44,241 bases of DNA. Source: an uncultured Bacteroidota bacterium. GTDB lineage: Bacteria > Bacteroidota > Rhodothermia > Rhodothermales > UBA10348. Position 1 is the first letter of the stretch. The number at the start of each line of letters is the position of its first letter. The notes below the pieces were generated by a model. It saw only the letters and a program-made list of their open reading frames with translations. It was not told the DNA's origin and did no database searches. Positions 1-8,209 of this stretch are shown here, piece after piece. Both the position numbers and the translations under genes were made by a program. The DNA lies in contig CALFHN010000113.1 of NCBI GenBank assembly GCA_937876355.1, positions 1-44,241 on the forward strand. Direction: 5' to 3'.

Positions 1-4
1 CGTG

Positions 5-772
5 TTAGCCAAGCAATTGCGAAACTACTAAGACGTCATACAAAGCATGCGTCCACGCAGCCACGCCAAAACCTCTGACCAGAAAAATTACGTTTAGAGC
101 TAGCCCGAATAAAAACCGAAATGTAAAAGAAGACAATGCAAATGCATCTCCAAGTGGACCGACGTAGTGAACTGCGCTAAAAATAAACGCTCCAATAACT
201 GCCGCAATTACGTAGGCAAGATTCCGTTTTTCTAGCCACTTGTTCAGAACCCAGAAAATGCCGCCAACCATAATGACCCTAAAAATGAGTTCTTCATACA
301 GTCCTGCCCCAATTGAAAGGACTAGCATCATCATTTTTCCTGGCTGGCCGACCGAAGAGTCTTGAATAATCGCGGGCACATAAATACTTAGCGCAGATGA
401 AAAAATAAGACCAACAATACTGGATATGAGAAATGCCAAAACAACCGCATAAAGTGCACTTTCTCCAATCATCCACCCCAGATAAGTTGGCTTAATCGGA
501 ATTTTCTTTTTGCGCTCAACCACAAAAACTGAAATTCCAATCACCAACACGGCTACGCCCAAAGAAATCATTCCCGTGGCGCCAACCATTGCCAGAATCT
601 GTTTTACCCAAATATCAGCGCCTACTCGAATCTGTGAGATCCGATCACCATTAGCAAATAGTATCAGTCCCTCATATAAAACAAATAAAGGCAACGCCGC
701 CAAAAAGCCATATGTGGCACTTTTTGTTACCGTTAGGTAGCTAGTGGGGCCTACCCTCGTTTTCTCTTCCAT
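5..772 (-). CDS. CPBP-family intramembrane metalloprotease (CAAX protease-like)
   Basis: A 255-residue polytopic membrane protein. Hydrophobic segments lie near residues 20-40, 60-85, 100-130, 147-175, 188-205 and 218-250. The three CPBP motifs are visible: E160-E161-xxx-R165 (EELIFR), F198-xxx-H202 (FSAVH) and H242 with D246 (HALYD). In this family these Glu and His residues bind the catalytic metal inside the membrane. Known members cleave prenylated proteins or act in bacteriocin self-immunity or envelope stress, and the substrate here cannot be predicted. It is the last gene of a minus-strand envelope block, 17 bp after the LysM/RlpA-like gene. The ATG start follows directly after that gene, and the TAA stop lies 5 bp inside the window edge, so the gene is complete. 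Confidence 0.9.
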   Translation of the reverse strand: MEEKTRVGPTSYLTVTKSATYGFLAALPLFVLYEGLILFANGDRISQIRVGADIWVKQILAMVGATGMISLGVAVLVIGISVFVVERKKKIPIKPTYLGWMIGESALYAVVLAFLISSIVGLIFSSALSIYVPAIIQDSSVGQPGKMMMLVLSIGAGLYEELIFRVIMVGGIFWVLNKWLEKRNLAYVIAAVIGAFIFSAVHYVGPLGDAFALSSFTFRFLFGLALNVIFLVRGFGVAAWTHALYDVLVVSQLLG

Positions 773-789
773 TCATTCCCCTCGGTCAT

Positions 790-1671
790 TTATTTTAGCG
801 TATACACTTCAATACGCTCGTTTTCTGCCAAACCAATGGCATCCGCTACTGCTTCTGAAACATCGATTACGTTCATAGATACCGACAAACTTTCGTCTCC
901 TACGATGCACAAAACGGTTGGCCCCTCTTGAACTTTCCCCAACATGACTAGCGTTCCAATAGGCAGTGTTGCGTGGCTTACGATCAACATAACGTCATCG
1001 TATACCACTTCACTTGCCATCATACGGCCGACGAACGTCGAAGGATACATAACGGCATTAATTTCGCCACTTAACGCCCAAACCGTAGTCCCAGCAGGCT
1101 GATTTCCTGGGACTTGAAGCTTTTGACCAGCACGAATGGACGTCTGGGTCATGGAATTAAGGTCAGATAATTGACGAACCGTCATCCCATAGGTGCGCGC
1201 GATACTGAACAGCGTTTCGCCCGCCTTAACGACGTAGGATTCTGTCGTTTTCTCCGCAACCGGCGTAATTTGATTGAGACGATCAATCGCTTGTTGAATT
1301 TCTGGGCTTATGCGCAGTAACTCTTCCACACTCATCTCAAGTTCGTCGGCTATCGAGGGAAGGGTCCTCTGGGACCTCGACATTTCAACCAAATCGACTG
1401 CATTTTCTGTGTCTTCGTCATTTTCCAAAGGAATGACGTCTGAAGCGGAATTCTTCTCTTCTGAAACAATGAGGGTCATCCCTGAGCGAATTGGCCCGGA
1501 TTCAAGTTTATTATATCGGCGAAGGTCATCAACAGAAATATTATGTGCTCGGGCTATACTGAATAAAGTATCGCCGGGCTTAACAGTGTAGGTTTGGACA
1601 TCTTGTGCAGCCGTCAGAATCGGTGCCGATACAAGTAAAAGGAATAAGACCCGCAAGAAAAAACATCTCAT
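790..1671 (-). CDS. Secreted protein with two LysM domains and a C-terminal RlpA-like double-psi beta-barrel
   Basis: A 293-residue exported protein. The signal peptide covers residues 1-22 (hydrophobic core followed by TAAQ). LysM repeats sit at about 27-70 and 145-187, each with the YxVKxG(D/E)TLFSIAR signature, and a degenerate LysM-like stretch lies near 101-125. Residues 202-292 resemble the RlpA double-psi barrel: a MASE..YDD motif, H233 before LPIGTLV, and D270 in VIDVS. These match the positions of the catalytic Glu, Asp, His and Asp of RlpA lytic transglycosylases, but the usual SGE is ASE here. RlpA normally carries a C-terminal SPOR domain; this protein has N-terminal LysM domains instead. 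The inferred role is peptidoglycan binding with possible glycan-strand cleavage in the periplasm. Its ATG overlaps the stop of the TPR gene by 4 bp (ATGA), which indicates translational coupling. Confidence 0.85.
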   Translation of the reverse strand: MRCFFLRVLFLLLVSAPILTAAQDVQTYTVKPGDTLFSIARAHNISVDDLRRYNKLESGPIRSGMTLIVSEEKNSASDVIPLENDEDTENAVDLVEMSRSQRTLPSIADELEMSVEELLRISPEIQQAIDRLNQITPVAEKTTESYVVKAGETLFSIARTYGMTVRQLSDLNSMTQTSIRAGQKLQVPGNQPAGTTVWALSGEINAVMYPSTFVGRMMASEVVYDDVMLIVSHATLPIGTLVMLGKVQEGPTVLCIVGDESLSVSMNVIDVSEAVADAIGLAENERIEVYTLK

Positions 1672-1991
1672 AGATCATCAGACATTTCTGCCTCTAATAA
1701 CGCAGACTGTAACTCTGCTCTGGCATGGAGATCCGATAGTTTCGAAGCCATTGCGATACCGTCTTTGTACACGGTGAGCGCTTCATTGGTTCGATCCGCT
1801 GCTTCCAAGTATTTACCCAAGTGGTAGTACAAACCCACGTAAGCAGGGTCAGAGGTCCTCAACTGTTCAAAAACACCTATCGCTTTGTCTAGTTCTCCAA
1901 GTTTTGCGTATTCAGAGGCTAAAGCAAACTGAACGAAGGAATCTGTCGGATCCTCTGTTAAAAACGCCTTAAGTCGATCTAGTCGGGACAT
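1668..1991 (-). CDS. Small tetratricopeptide-repeat protein
   Basis: The frame is open further upstream, but that part is the other-frame reading of the glycine-rich tail of the TPM gene. The ATG at 1991 (MSRLDRLKAFL) is the sensible start and gives 107 residues. The sequence holds about two and a half TPR units: DSFVQFALASEYAKLGELDKA, YVGLYYHLGKYLEAADRTNEA, and a closing helix. No signal peptide is present, so it is probably a cytoplasmic scaffold or adaptor. It starts 13 bp after the TPM gene's stop and overlaps the LysM/RlpA-like gene by 4 bp, so it is part of the same transcript. Similar short TPR proteins occur widely in this phylum without a known function. No specific partner can be named. 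Confidence 0.8.
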   Translation of the reverse strand: MSRLDRLKAFLTEDPTDSFVQFALASEYAKLGELDKAIGVFEQLRTSDPAYVGLYYHLGKYLEAADRTNEALTVYKDGIAMASKLSDLHARAELQSALLEAEMSDDL

Positions 1992-2004
1992 AAATAGAAG
2001 ATTA

Positions 2005-2820
2005 TTACCAGCTCCCGCCTGCGCCGCCACCGCCAAAACCGCCGCCGCCGCCGCCGAAACCACCACCGCCGAAACCGCCGCCGCCGCCGAAACCGCCGCC
2101 GCCGAAACCGCCGCCACCGAAACCACCACCGCGGCCGCCCAAGGCACCTGCCAACAGAATCATGGGAATGTTATTGTAGTGGGTTCGCTTTCCACCTTTC
2201 CCCCCTCCTTTATTTCGCATAGCTGAGACGATAAAAAAGACGAAAATAAAGATCAGATATAAAGCAGCGGGATTAATCGGTCTGCTTGGCTCGCGTGCCA
2301 TTTCCTCCGCATCGAACTCTCCGGAAGCAGCTGCCATCATGATGTCGACGGCGCCATTTAGCCCTTGGAAGAACTCCCCGGATTTAAAGGCCGGGGTAAT
2401 TACATCACGAACAATTCGACTAGCAAATACATCAGGTATTACACCTTCCATGCCGTATCCAATTTCGATTCGAATAGCTCTTTCAGCTCTTGAAATCAAA
2501 ATTACTACACCGTTGTCGTTTCCAGCCTGCCCAACCTTCCAACCACGGCCTATTGCCATAGCGTACTCCTGAGAATCGTAACCGCCCAGATCTGGAACCG
2601 TTACTAAAATGATCTGTGACGAAGTAGAGTCCGCATAACTCGAAAGTTTTCTCTCAAGAATAGTTCGTTCCGATGCATTCAAAAAACCTGCAGCGTCCGT
2701 CACCCATCTCCCAGATGGAGCGATGGTTTGAACGTTTTGAGCGACTGCCAATGGTCCTAAAAGCAACCAAAAAAGGCCGACAAAAGCAATAACGACGCGT
2801 ATTGGGCCAAATTTATTCAA
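2005..2820 (-). CDS. TPM-domain (YgcG-type) membrane protein with glycine-rich tail
   Basis: The TPM domain (TPM_phosphatase family) spans about 140 residues after the signal peptide: VTDAAGFLNASERTILERKL near the start, QIILVTVPDLGG, a GNDNGVVILIS segment and RIEIGYGMEGVIPD. A transmembrane helix (YLIFIFVFFIVSAM) follows, then a low-complexity GGGFGGGG-type tail ending in GSW. That architecture is usual for TPM proteins next to LemA. Start choice: an ATG at 2880 would overlap lemA by 68 bp and give an overlong n-region. A TTG at 2820, overlapping the lemA stop by 8 bp, gives a clean signal peptide (MNKFGPIRVV... to AVAQ). I use the TTG, with moderate confidence. It is the gene downstream of lemA, a common pairing. 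Some TPM proteins show phosphatase activity, and others act in photosystem or envelope protein repair. Confidence 0.85.
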   Translation of the reverse strand: MNKFGPIRVVIAFVGLFWLLLGPLAVAQNVQTIAPSGRWVTDAAGFLNASERTILERKLSSYADSTSSQIILVTVPDLGGYDSQEYAMAIGRGWKVGQAGNDNGVVILISRAERAIRIEIGYGMEGVIPDVFASRIVRDVITPAFKSGEFFQGLNGAVDIMMAAASGEFDAEEMAREPSRPINPAALYLIFIFVFFIVSAMRNKGGGKGGKRTHYNNIPMILLAGALGGRGGGFGGGGFGGGGFGGGGGFGGGGFGGGGGGFGGGGAGGSW

Positions 2821-3409
2821 AGGACACGTTGGGTGCTTTTTCAGCGCCTGACTGCGCTTCAAACGGAACTTTACGTTCAAAACCAGTCATTCCCGCGACG
2901 ATAGAGGCAGGGAATTTTCGAACTGAAACATTGTAATTCGCGATGGTGGCGTTATAGTCTCTGCGAGCAACGCTGATTCTGTTTTCTGTGCCTTCCAGTT
3001 GCGCCGTCAAATCCCTAAAACTTTCTGTGGCGCGAAGTTCTGGATAGTTCTCGGTTACCACCAATAGCCTTCCCAAGGATCCGGAAAGAGCTTCCTGAGC
3101 CTCTAAAAAAGAGGCCATTTTGTCCGGATCTCCCAAGTCGCCAGCTGAGACGTTAACCGATGTGGCCTTCGCACGAGCTTCCACCACGGCTTGGAGGGTC
3201 TCTTGTTCAAAATTGGCAGCGCCCTGCACCGTGCTAACTAAATTTGGAATCAGGTCAAGACGGCGTTGATATTGAGACTCGACGTCGGCCCATGATCGAG
3301 TAACCGTTTCATCAGCTTCGATAAGGTTGTTGTAGGTCCCAAATCCGGAGGCCAATGCAATTCCGATAATTAGGACGATTCCAATAACAAAAAGTACGAC
3401 TGGCTTCAT
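2813..3409 (-). CDS. lemA: LemA family protein
   Basis: A 198-residue protein with an N-terminal signal-anchor helix (residues 3-22) followed by the diagnostic LemA segment: YNNLIEADETVTRSWADVESQYQRRLDLIPNLV, here split as YNNLIEADE, SWADVESQYQRR and LDLIPNLV. The C-terminal half also carries family motifs (LEGTENRISVARRDYN, ATIANYNVSVRKFP). LemA proteins are membrane-anchored helical-bundle proteins of uncertain biochemical role, usually co-transcribed with a TPM-domain protein, as here. The length is typical. The last codons overlap the start of the TPM gene. The 94 bp upstream to the DUF4252 gene could hold a promoter, but I saw no convincing one. Confidence 0.93.
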   Translation of the reverse strand: MKPVVLFVIGIVLIIGIALASGFGTYNNLIEADETVTRSWADVESQYQRRLDLIPNLVSTVQGAANFEQETLQAVVEARAKATSVNVSAGDLGDPDKMASFLEAQEALSGSLGRLLVVTENYPELRATESFRDLTAQLEGTENRISVARRDYNATIANYNVSVRKFPASIVAGMTGFERKVPFEAQSGAEKAPNVSFE

Positions 3410-3503
3410 GATATGCGCTTCTCTCTATTGAACGATGAGGATGAAAAAATGAATTCGAATGTGAACTCATCTAGCGCATACGGAAGGAGTCAGGTTGAGT
3501 TTC

Positions 3504-4088
3504 TTAATCCAAATTTGGAACCCGACCAATATTAAATTTTTGTCCGATGCGGCCAATTTGGCCTGGGTCGATATTACCCACAATATTTAAGAAAGTCGTT
3601 TCGTGGGCCCCAACATCAATTGACAGAACCACCATCCCAATGATCGTTTCGCCCCTATACCGGGCAAACATTTGAAAATGTTCTTGCTCATTTCTGACTC
3701 GAATTACACTGCTCCAACCAGCATCTACCAAATCTTGACCAATTTTATTGGCGTGCCCTCGAGCACGTTCACTTTCCGAACGCGACGTTTCATAACCTCT
3801 GACATATACTCCTTTTAGCTTCAACAATAAGTTGGCCAATTCCGGGTCTTCGAGACGCGAGGCTTCGGCGACGAGCTTCATAAGGGCACCCTCAACGCTT
3901 ACGTCAATTTTGGGATCTCGATTGAAAAATTCGTTCAATCCCCCAACTCCATCAAGATCCACAAACCCAGGATCAGATCGAACACCTTGTTGCGCAAATG
4001 CCTGATTTGGCACAATGCTGAAGAGGGTAATGGTTAAAATGGCAAGCAGCCAAAGTTTATTATTCTTAATCATAGTGATTCTTTTCAC
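3504..4088 (-). CDS. DUF4252 domain-containing exported protein
   Basis: A 194-residue protein with a signal peptide ending near AFAQQG (residues about 27-33). The mature part has the DUF4252 pattern: a short N-terminal segment (VSVEGALMKLVAEAS), a KLKGVYVRGYETS strand, a helical region and the FARYRGETIIGMVVLSID strand near the C-terminus. DUF4252 proteins are common in Bacteroidota-type genomes next to ECF sigma/anti-sigma genes, as here, and their role is unknown. It follows the anti-sigma gene by 13 bp, so the three genes read as one operon. A start at the internal Met6 (4073) would also leave a good signal peptide. Function is unassigned; membership of the sigma-regulated envelope response is inferred from position only. 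Confidence 0.8.
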   Translation of the reverse strand: MKRITMIKNNKLWLLAILTITLFSIVPNQAFAQQGVRSDPGFVDLDGVGGLNEFFNRDPKIDVSVEGALMKLVAEASRLEDPELANLLLKLKGVYVRGYETSRSESERARGHANKIGQDLVDAGWSSVIRVRNEQEHFQMFARYRGETIIGMVVLSIDVGAHETTFLNIVGNIDPGQIGRIGQKFNIGRVPNLD

Positions 4089-4101
4089 AAACGTTCAAAT
4101 T

Positions 4102-4638
4102 TCAATTTCCTGACCTGGTTGTCAGACTTCGGCTCATGGGACCTATTACTTGATCTTCTATCACATCGGACCGAACTGTAGTGCCGGTTGTGCGCCCTAC
4201 TTCAGACAAAAACGCCAATGTCCATTTCACTTCATCTAGAGCCTGCGAAACTTGAGCAGTTGGTTCTTTTGTTGGATTTCCGATTTGTGTTGAGGATAGG
4301 ACCACTAAGAACAGCATAGCTACAGCTAGTGCTGGCCTAAAGTGGGCAACATTTAATTTCAAAAAGAAGGATTGAAACCTGCCCCAGGCTGAAGACCGAA
4401 TATCCTGACGCACATGCGCCATTATTCCCGAAAGTACATGCTCGGGACATTGATCTTGAGGGACCGATCGAAGCGAAGCAGCAATCTGCCGAGCTAACCT
4501 GACATCTTCAAAAATGTGCTGATCCGCATTTGCAATGTCGTTGAAACGAATTAGCTCTTTAGCAGAAAGCTCTCCGTCTGTATAGGCTTCAATGTGATTA
4601 TTGAGCCATTCACGATCATGATGTTCAAGCATAGTCAT
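4102..4638 (-). CDS. Putative anti-sigma factor, single-pass membrane protein
   Basis: A 178-residue protein. The N-terminal 70 residues look like an anti-sigma domain (HIEAYTDGELSAKELIRFND...), resembling the zinc-finger HC2 type but without the His-x3-Cys-x2-Cys zinc ligands. A transmembrane helix lies at about 104-122 (ALAVAMLFLVVLSSTQI), and about 55 residues follow it. It overlaps the ECF sigma gene by 14 bp (8 bp if the second ATG at 4632 is used), the usual arrangement for a sigma/anti-sigma pair. The inferred role is to hold the sigma factor at the inner membrane until an envelope signal releases it. The absence of zinc ligands suggests it does not respond to thiol oxidation through zinc loss. 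The assignment rests on position, size and topology more than on strong sequence motifs. Confidence 0.75.
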   Translation of the reverse strand: MTMLEHHDREWLNNHIEAYTDGELSAKELIRFNDIANADQHIFEDVRLARQIAASLRSVPQDQCPEHVLSGIMAHVRQDIRSSAWGRFQSFFLKLNVAHFRPALAVAMLFLVVLSSTQIGNPTKEPTAQVSQALDEVKWTLAFLSEVGRTTGTTVRSDVIEDQVIGPMSRSLTTRSGN

Positions 4639-5233
4639 GCGTGGTTGCCTCCGTCAATTCATTTTTCAATTCTTCTCTCAAAGCTTTTCGAGCCCGGTGT
4701 AAGTACACTTTTACTGTATTCAGAGGAAGGTTCAGCACTTCGCCTATTTCCTCATATTTGTAGTCCTGAATTTCCCTGAGGACAACGATGGATTTGTACG
4801 GTTCGCCTATCGTATCCAAAGCCTTCTTCAACCGAACCGAAAACATCGCATTACTTGCCAATCGATCAGGCCCTATTTCGCCGGATGAAAGCGAATCGAG
4901 GCTGAATTCATCCGATTCAGTAACTGATCTTCGAACTTTCATTTTTCTCATAGCATCTATACAACTGTTTCTAGCAACGGTCAACAACCATCCTATCAAA
5001 CGATCTGGGTCCAATCTCACCTTATGCTCCCAAAGCTTGATAAAAACGTCCTGAGTCAAATCTGCAGCTAGATTCTTGTCCCCCAACATGTGGGTACAAT
5101 AACCAAACACCCGGTTCTGGTGTTGTTTTACACAGAGATTGAACTCGACTGGATTCAACAGAAATTGGATCAGATTAAAGATTGGATTCAGTAGCCAAAC
5201 GACTATCACTTCGGAAAGGTTACATTTTACCAA
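4625..5233 (-). CDS. ECF-type RNA polymerase sigma factor (sigma-70 family)
   Basis: A 202-residue protein with both ECF domains. Region 2 is about residues 30-95, with AADLTQDVFIKLWEH and WLLTVARNSCIDAMRK. Region 4 is about 135-190, with IVVLREIQDYKYEEIGEVLN followed by a helix-turn-helix ending VKVYLHRARKALREEL. The first 25 residues are unusually hydrophobic and are not part of the usual fold, but no later Met is available before region 2, so the ATG at 5233 is kept. It is the first gene of a sigma/anti-sigma/DUF4252 operon and is divergent from the S41 protease gene, with 110 bp between. ECF operons are usually autoregulated; no promoter motif could be fixed by eye. The target regulon may include the downstream lemA/TPM/LysM genes, which is inference. 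Confidence 0.92.
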   Translation of the reverse strand: MVKCNLSEVIVVWLLNPIFNLIQFLLNPVEFNLCVKQHQNRVFGYCTHMLGDKNLAADLTQDVFIKLWEHKVRLDPDRLIGWLLTVARNSCIDAMRKMKVRRSVTESDEFSLDSLSSGEIGPDRLASNAMFSVRLKKALDTIGEPYKSIVVLREIQDYKYEEIGEVLNLPLNTVKVYLHRARKALREELKNELTEATTHDYA

Positions 5234-5343
5234 TTAGGGCGCTTTGCGTCGCAATTCAAATGGTCTGTGGGAAACAAAAAGTAGGTTCGTCGAATTAAGA
5301 ACGCCCTGTCCAGGCCCTTTTTAAAAATTCGTTCCCGATCTAC

Positions 5344-7023
5344 ATGAAGCCGGTATTCAAGCGTTACCTCCTACCCACTCTCATTATTTTTGCAATGGGG
5401 ACGGTCCTTGGCCTTACAATAGACGGGCTTATCACTGGCGATGATACCGTGGAGCAGCTTCAAAAATTGGAAGACGCTTACATTTTGATCAACCGTCAAT
5501 ACGTGGAAGCTGTGGATCCTGCGACGATGACGGAGGAAGCCATATTGGCGATGTTGAAAAAACTCGACCCACATTCCTCGTATATCGACGCTCAGACCAT
5601 GAAAAAGGTTGGCGAAGAGTATCAAGGCGTGTTTGGTGGTATCGGCATTTGGTTTGAAACGCCCCTGGCCGACACCTCTAAAGTTACCTCTACCATTCCC
5701 GATGGCCCCAGCGAAGCGGCAGGCCTCTTACCAGGTGACCGTCTAATTGCGGTAGATGACACAAGTATCGTCGGATTCGGGTCGCTTGACATACAAGATT
5801 TGATCAAAGGTGCGCTCGGTACAACTGTCAAAATTACAGTTGTACGGCCACGTATTAAATCGCCAATCGATTTTATGCTCACTAGAGCCAACATTCCTCT
5901 CTATTCGATTGATGCTGGTTACATGTTGGACAAAATCACCGGATACATTCGAATCGGCCGATTTGCAATGACTACCCATCAGGAGTTTGCCGAACATGTT
6001 CAGCGATTGAAGGGTGAAGGAATGCAACAACTCATTTTGGATTTGCGAGGCAACCCAGGCGGAATCAAACAAACCGCAGTCCAAATCGCGGATGAAATGT
6101 TGGATGGCGAAGGCGTAATCGTTTCCACCAAAGGACGAGTGTCTCGTGAAAACGAAATTGATCTGATTACTAAAGGTGGTCTGCTAATTACCGAACCTGT
6201 TATCATTTTGGTTGATGAAAGCACGGCCTCTGGGAGTGAAATTGTTGCAGGAGCGCTTCAAGATCAGGATAGGGCCCTCATTGTCGGAAGAAGGACGTTC
6301 GGTAAAGGATTGGTTCAACGCCCGTTTCAGATGCGAGACGGATCGGTAATCCAAATGACCGTTGCTCGCTATTTTATGCCCTCAGGACGACTTATTCAGA
6401 CTCCATACGATATCGGTAATTTCGAGGATTATTATAAAGACAAGTTCGCGGACTTTGAGGAAGCTACTTATAACCCAACAAAGTACTTGTCTGAAATCCC
6501 TGACTCGTTGCATTACAAGACGATACACGGACGGGATGTATTCGGCGGAGGGGGTGTTATGCCTGACGTTGTAATGGCACCAGATTCGACTTCTGCACTC
6601 GTTTCCCCTATTGTCCAGTATTCGCTCCGGCGCGGACTTGCATTCCTCTTTGCGAGCCATATTCTGGATACCGAAGGATTAGAATTCAGAGCTCGATGGG
6701 CTTCCAAACGAGAAGAATTTTTTGCCTCGTTTACAGTGGACAGTGAGATGTGGAGTCAGTTTTTAGTCCAATCAGAGAAAAATGGACTCCAAATTGGCGG
6801 TGAATCGACAGATGACAAGCCAGCGTTCTCTCAAAACGATCTGGATATGCAACGAGAAACTCTTTCCGTCATCATTAAAGCTAGATTCGCGCAACGTCTA
6901 TATCGAAGCGAGGCTTGGTACCCGGTTTTTAATAGTATCGATCCTATGCTCATTTCGGCCCAAACCATGTGGGGAGAAGCAGAAAATCTGGCTAAAATGG
7001 CCAGAACTCCGGCCGTAAAATAG
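5344..7023 (+). CDS. S41-family C-terminal processing peptidase (CtpA/Prc-like)
   Basis: A 559-residue serine protease. An N-terminal signal-anchor lies at residues 9-30. A PDZ domain covers about 85-170, with GVFGGIGIWFE and GPSEAAGLLPGDRLIAVDD. The S41 catalytic core is about 190-350, including LDLRGNPGG, the nucleophile Ser296 in STASGSEI and the general-base Lys321 in RTFGKGLVQ. The C-terminal 200 residues form a family-specific extension. These proteases act in the periplasm, trimming C-termini of exported proteins and peptidoglycan enzymes. The ATG at 5344 starts the signal-anchor directly. The next gene begins 8 bp after the stop, so the two are probably co-transcribed. All key residues are present. 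Confidence 0.93.
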   Translation: MKPVFKRYLLPTLIIFAMGTVLGLTIDGLITGDDTVEQLQKLEDAYILINRQYVEAVDPATMTEEAILAMLKKLDPHSSYIDAQTMKKVGEEYQGVFGGIGIWFETPLADTSKVTSTIPDGPSEAAGLLPGDRLIAVDDTSIVGFGSLDIQDLIKGALGTTVKITVVRPRIKSPIDFMLTRANIPLYSIDAGYMLDKITGYIRIGRFAMTTHQEFAEHVQRLKGEGMQQLILDLRGNPGGIKQTAVQIADEMLDGEGVIVSTKGRVSRENEIDLITKGGLLITEPVIILVDESTASGSEIVAGALQDQDRALIVGRRTFGKGLVQRPFQMRDGSVIQMTVARYFMPSGRLIQTPYDIGNFEDYYKDKFADFEEATYNPTKYLSEIPDSLHYKTIHGRDVFGGGGVMPDVVMAPDSTSALVSPIVQYSLRRGLAFLFASHILDTEGLEFRARWASKREEFFASFTVDSEMWSQFLVQSEKNGLQIGGESTDDKPAFSQNDLDMQRETLSVIIKARFAQRLYRSEAWYPVFNSIDPMLISAQTMWGEAENLAKMARTPAVK

Positions 7024-7031
7024 ATCAAATC

Positions 7032-8126
7032 ATGTTCCGAATACCCACAAGGGTGCTGATAACGCCCGGATCAAGATTTCGCATTCCAGAGATTTTGGAG
7101 AGTATCGGAGCCAAGCGCTGTTTGCTTCTGACGGATGTGGGGGTACGGAACACCAATTGGTTTGCTGAAGTGCAGCAGCTTTGCGGCCCGCATGACCTCG
7201 ACGATTCAGTTCAGCCAAATCCCAAAAGCCGAAATGTGGACAGGTTGGGAGCTCAGGCTAGGGCCGAAAGCTACGATGTGATCATTGGAATTGGTGGTGG
7301 GAGCGTACTAGACGCAGCAAAGGCCGTGTCAATGCTGGCAACTAACGAAGGCAGCATCGTTTCTTTCGAGGGCAAAAACCGATTCCAAAATCCTGCGATT
7401 CCATTTTTGGCTATCCCAACTACGTGTGGAACCGGATCGGAAGTAACTTGGGTATCCGTAATAAGTGTGCCAGAGCAGTCGCGGAAAATCAGTGTCAAGG
7501 GTGATGCCATGTTTCCGGCATATGCCATTGTGGATGCTGATTTAATCCGATCTTTGCCCATTTCACTCATAGCTTCTACGGGTATGGACGCGTTTACGCA
7601 TGCAATCGAAGCGGTGGTTGGAAAGCCTGCGAATCCTGTGTCTGATGCCTTGGCACTCAACGCGATTAGTTTGTTAATGGGAAACCTAGTGGCGGCGTGC
7701 GATCCGCATGGGCCTATTGAAGCCAAAGAACAAGTCATGTTGGCATCAACTGTAGCTGGAATGGCATTTGGAAATGCTGATGTCGGGGCGGTTCATTGCC
7801 TTTCTGAGAGTATAGGTGGGCTGCTCGATTTGCCTCACGGATTGTTGAATACGCTTCTTTTGACCCCAGTCTTGCGATATCAACAGCACCATATTTCGGA
7901 GCCACTGGGCCGTGTTTCAGACGTGCTAAACATTCCAAGAGATGCTTTTTTTGATCGTCTTCAGGCATTCGTCGAATCGTTACCCCTCCCGCCTTGGTCA
8001 TCCATGGATATTAAACCAGCCTATTTTGACGAATTGGCCTCAAACTCAGAGTCCAATGGTTCAACCGGTTCTAATCGAATGGACTTACGTGCGGCTGATT
8101 ACTTGACAATTTTAAAAGGAATGTAA
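7032..8126 (+). CDS. Iron-containing (group III) alcohol dehydrogenase
   Basis: A 364-residue Fe-ADH. The NAD(P)-binding GGGSVLDAAKAV motif is at residues 88-99 and the PTTCGTGSEVT loop at 129-139. The metal ligands are in place: D186 and H190 in GMDAFTHAIEA, H255 in VHCLSESIGG and H269 in PHGLLN. The family reduces aldehydes or oxidises primary alcohols and diols in the cytoplasm, and the substrate cannot be told from the sequence. The protein is slightly shorter than most members (about 380), with a short C-terminus. It lies 8 bp after the S41 protease gene, so the two probably share a transcript, though no functional link is evident. Confidence 0.92.
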   Translation: MFRIPTRVLITPGSRFRIPEILESIGAKRCLLLTDVGVRNTNWFAEVQQLCGPHDLDDSVQPNPKSRNVDRLGAQARAESYDVIIGIGGGSVLDAAKAVSMLATNEGSIVSFEGKNRFQNPAIPFLAIPTTCGTGSEVTWVSVISVPEQSRKISVKGDAMFPAYAIVDADLIRSLPISLIASTGMDAFTHAIEAVVGKPANPVSDALALNAISLLMGNLVAACDPHGPIEAKEQVMLASTVAGMAFGNADVGAVHCLSESIGGLLDLPHGLLNTLLLTPVLRYQQHHISEPLGRVSDVLNIPRDAFFDRLQAFVESLPLPPWSSMDIKPAYFDELASNSESNGSTGSNRMDLRAADYLTILKGM

Positions 8127-8209
8127 CTAGAGTCGCGTAAAATCCGTTCAGGAGTAAATCAAAAGAACCTCTCGACTATTATGCGCATTGTTACCTGTTC
8201 TCTTTTTTT

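Noticed and set aside
1992-2147. Long upstream extension of the TPR gene's frame, rich in Ala and Val
   Set aside because: It is the other-frame reading of the glycine-rich tail of the TPM gene; the real start is the ATG at 1991.
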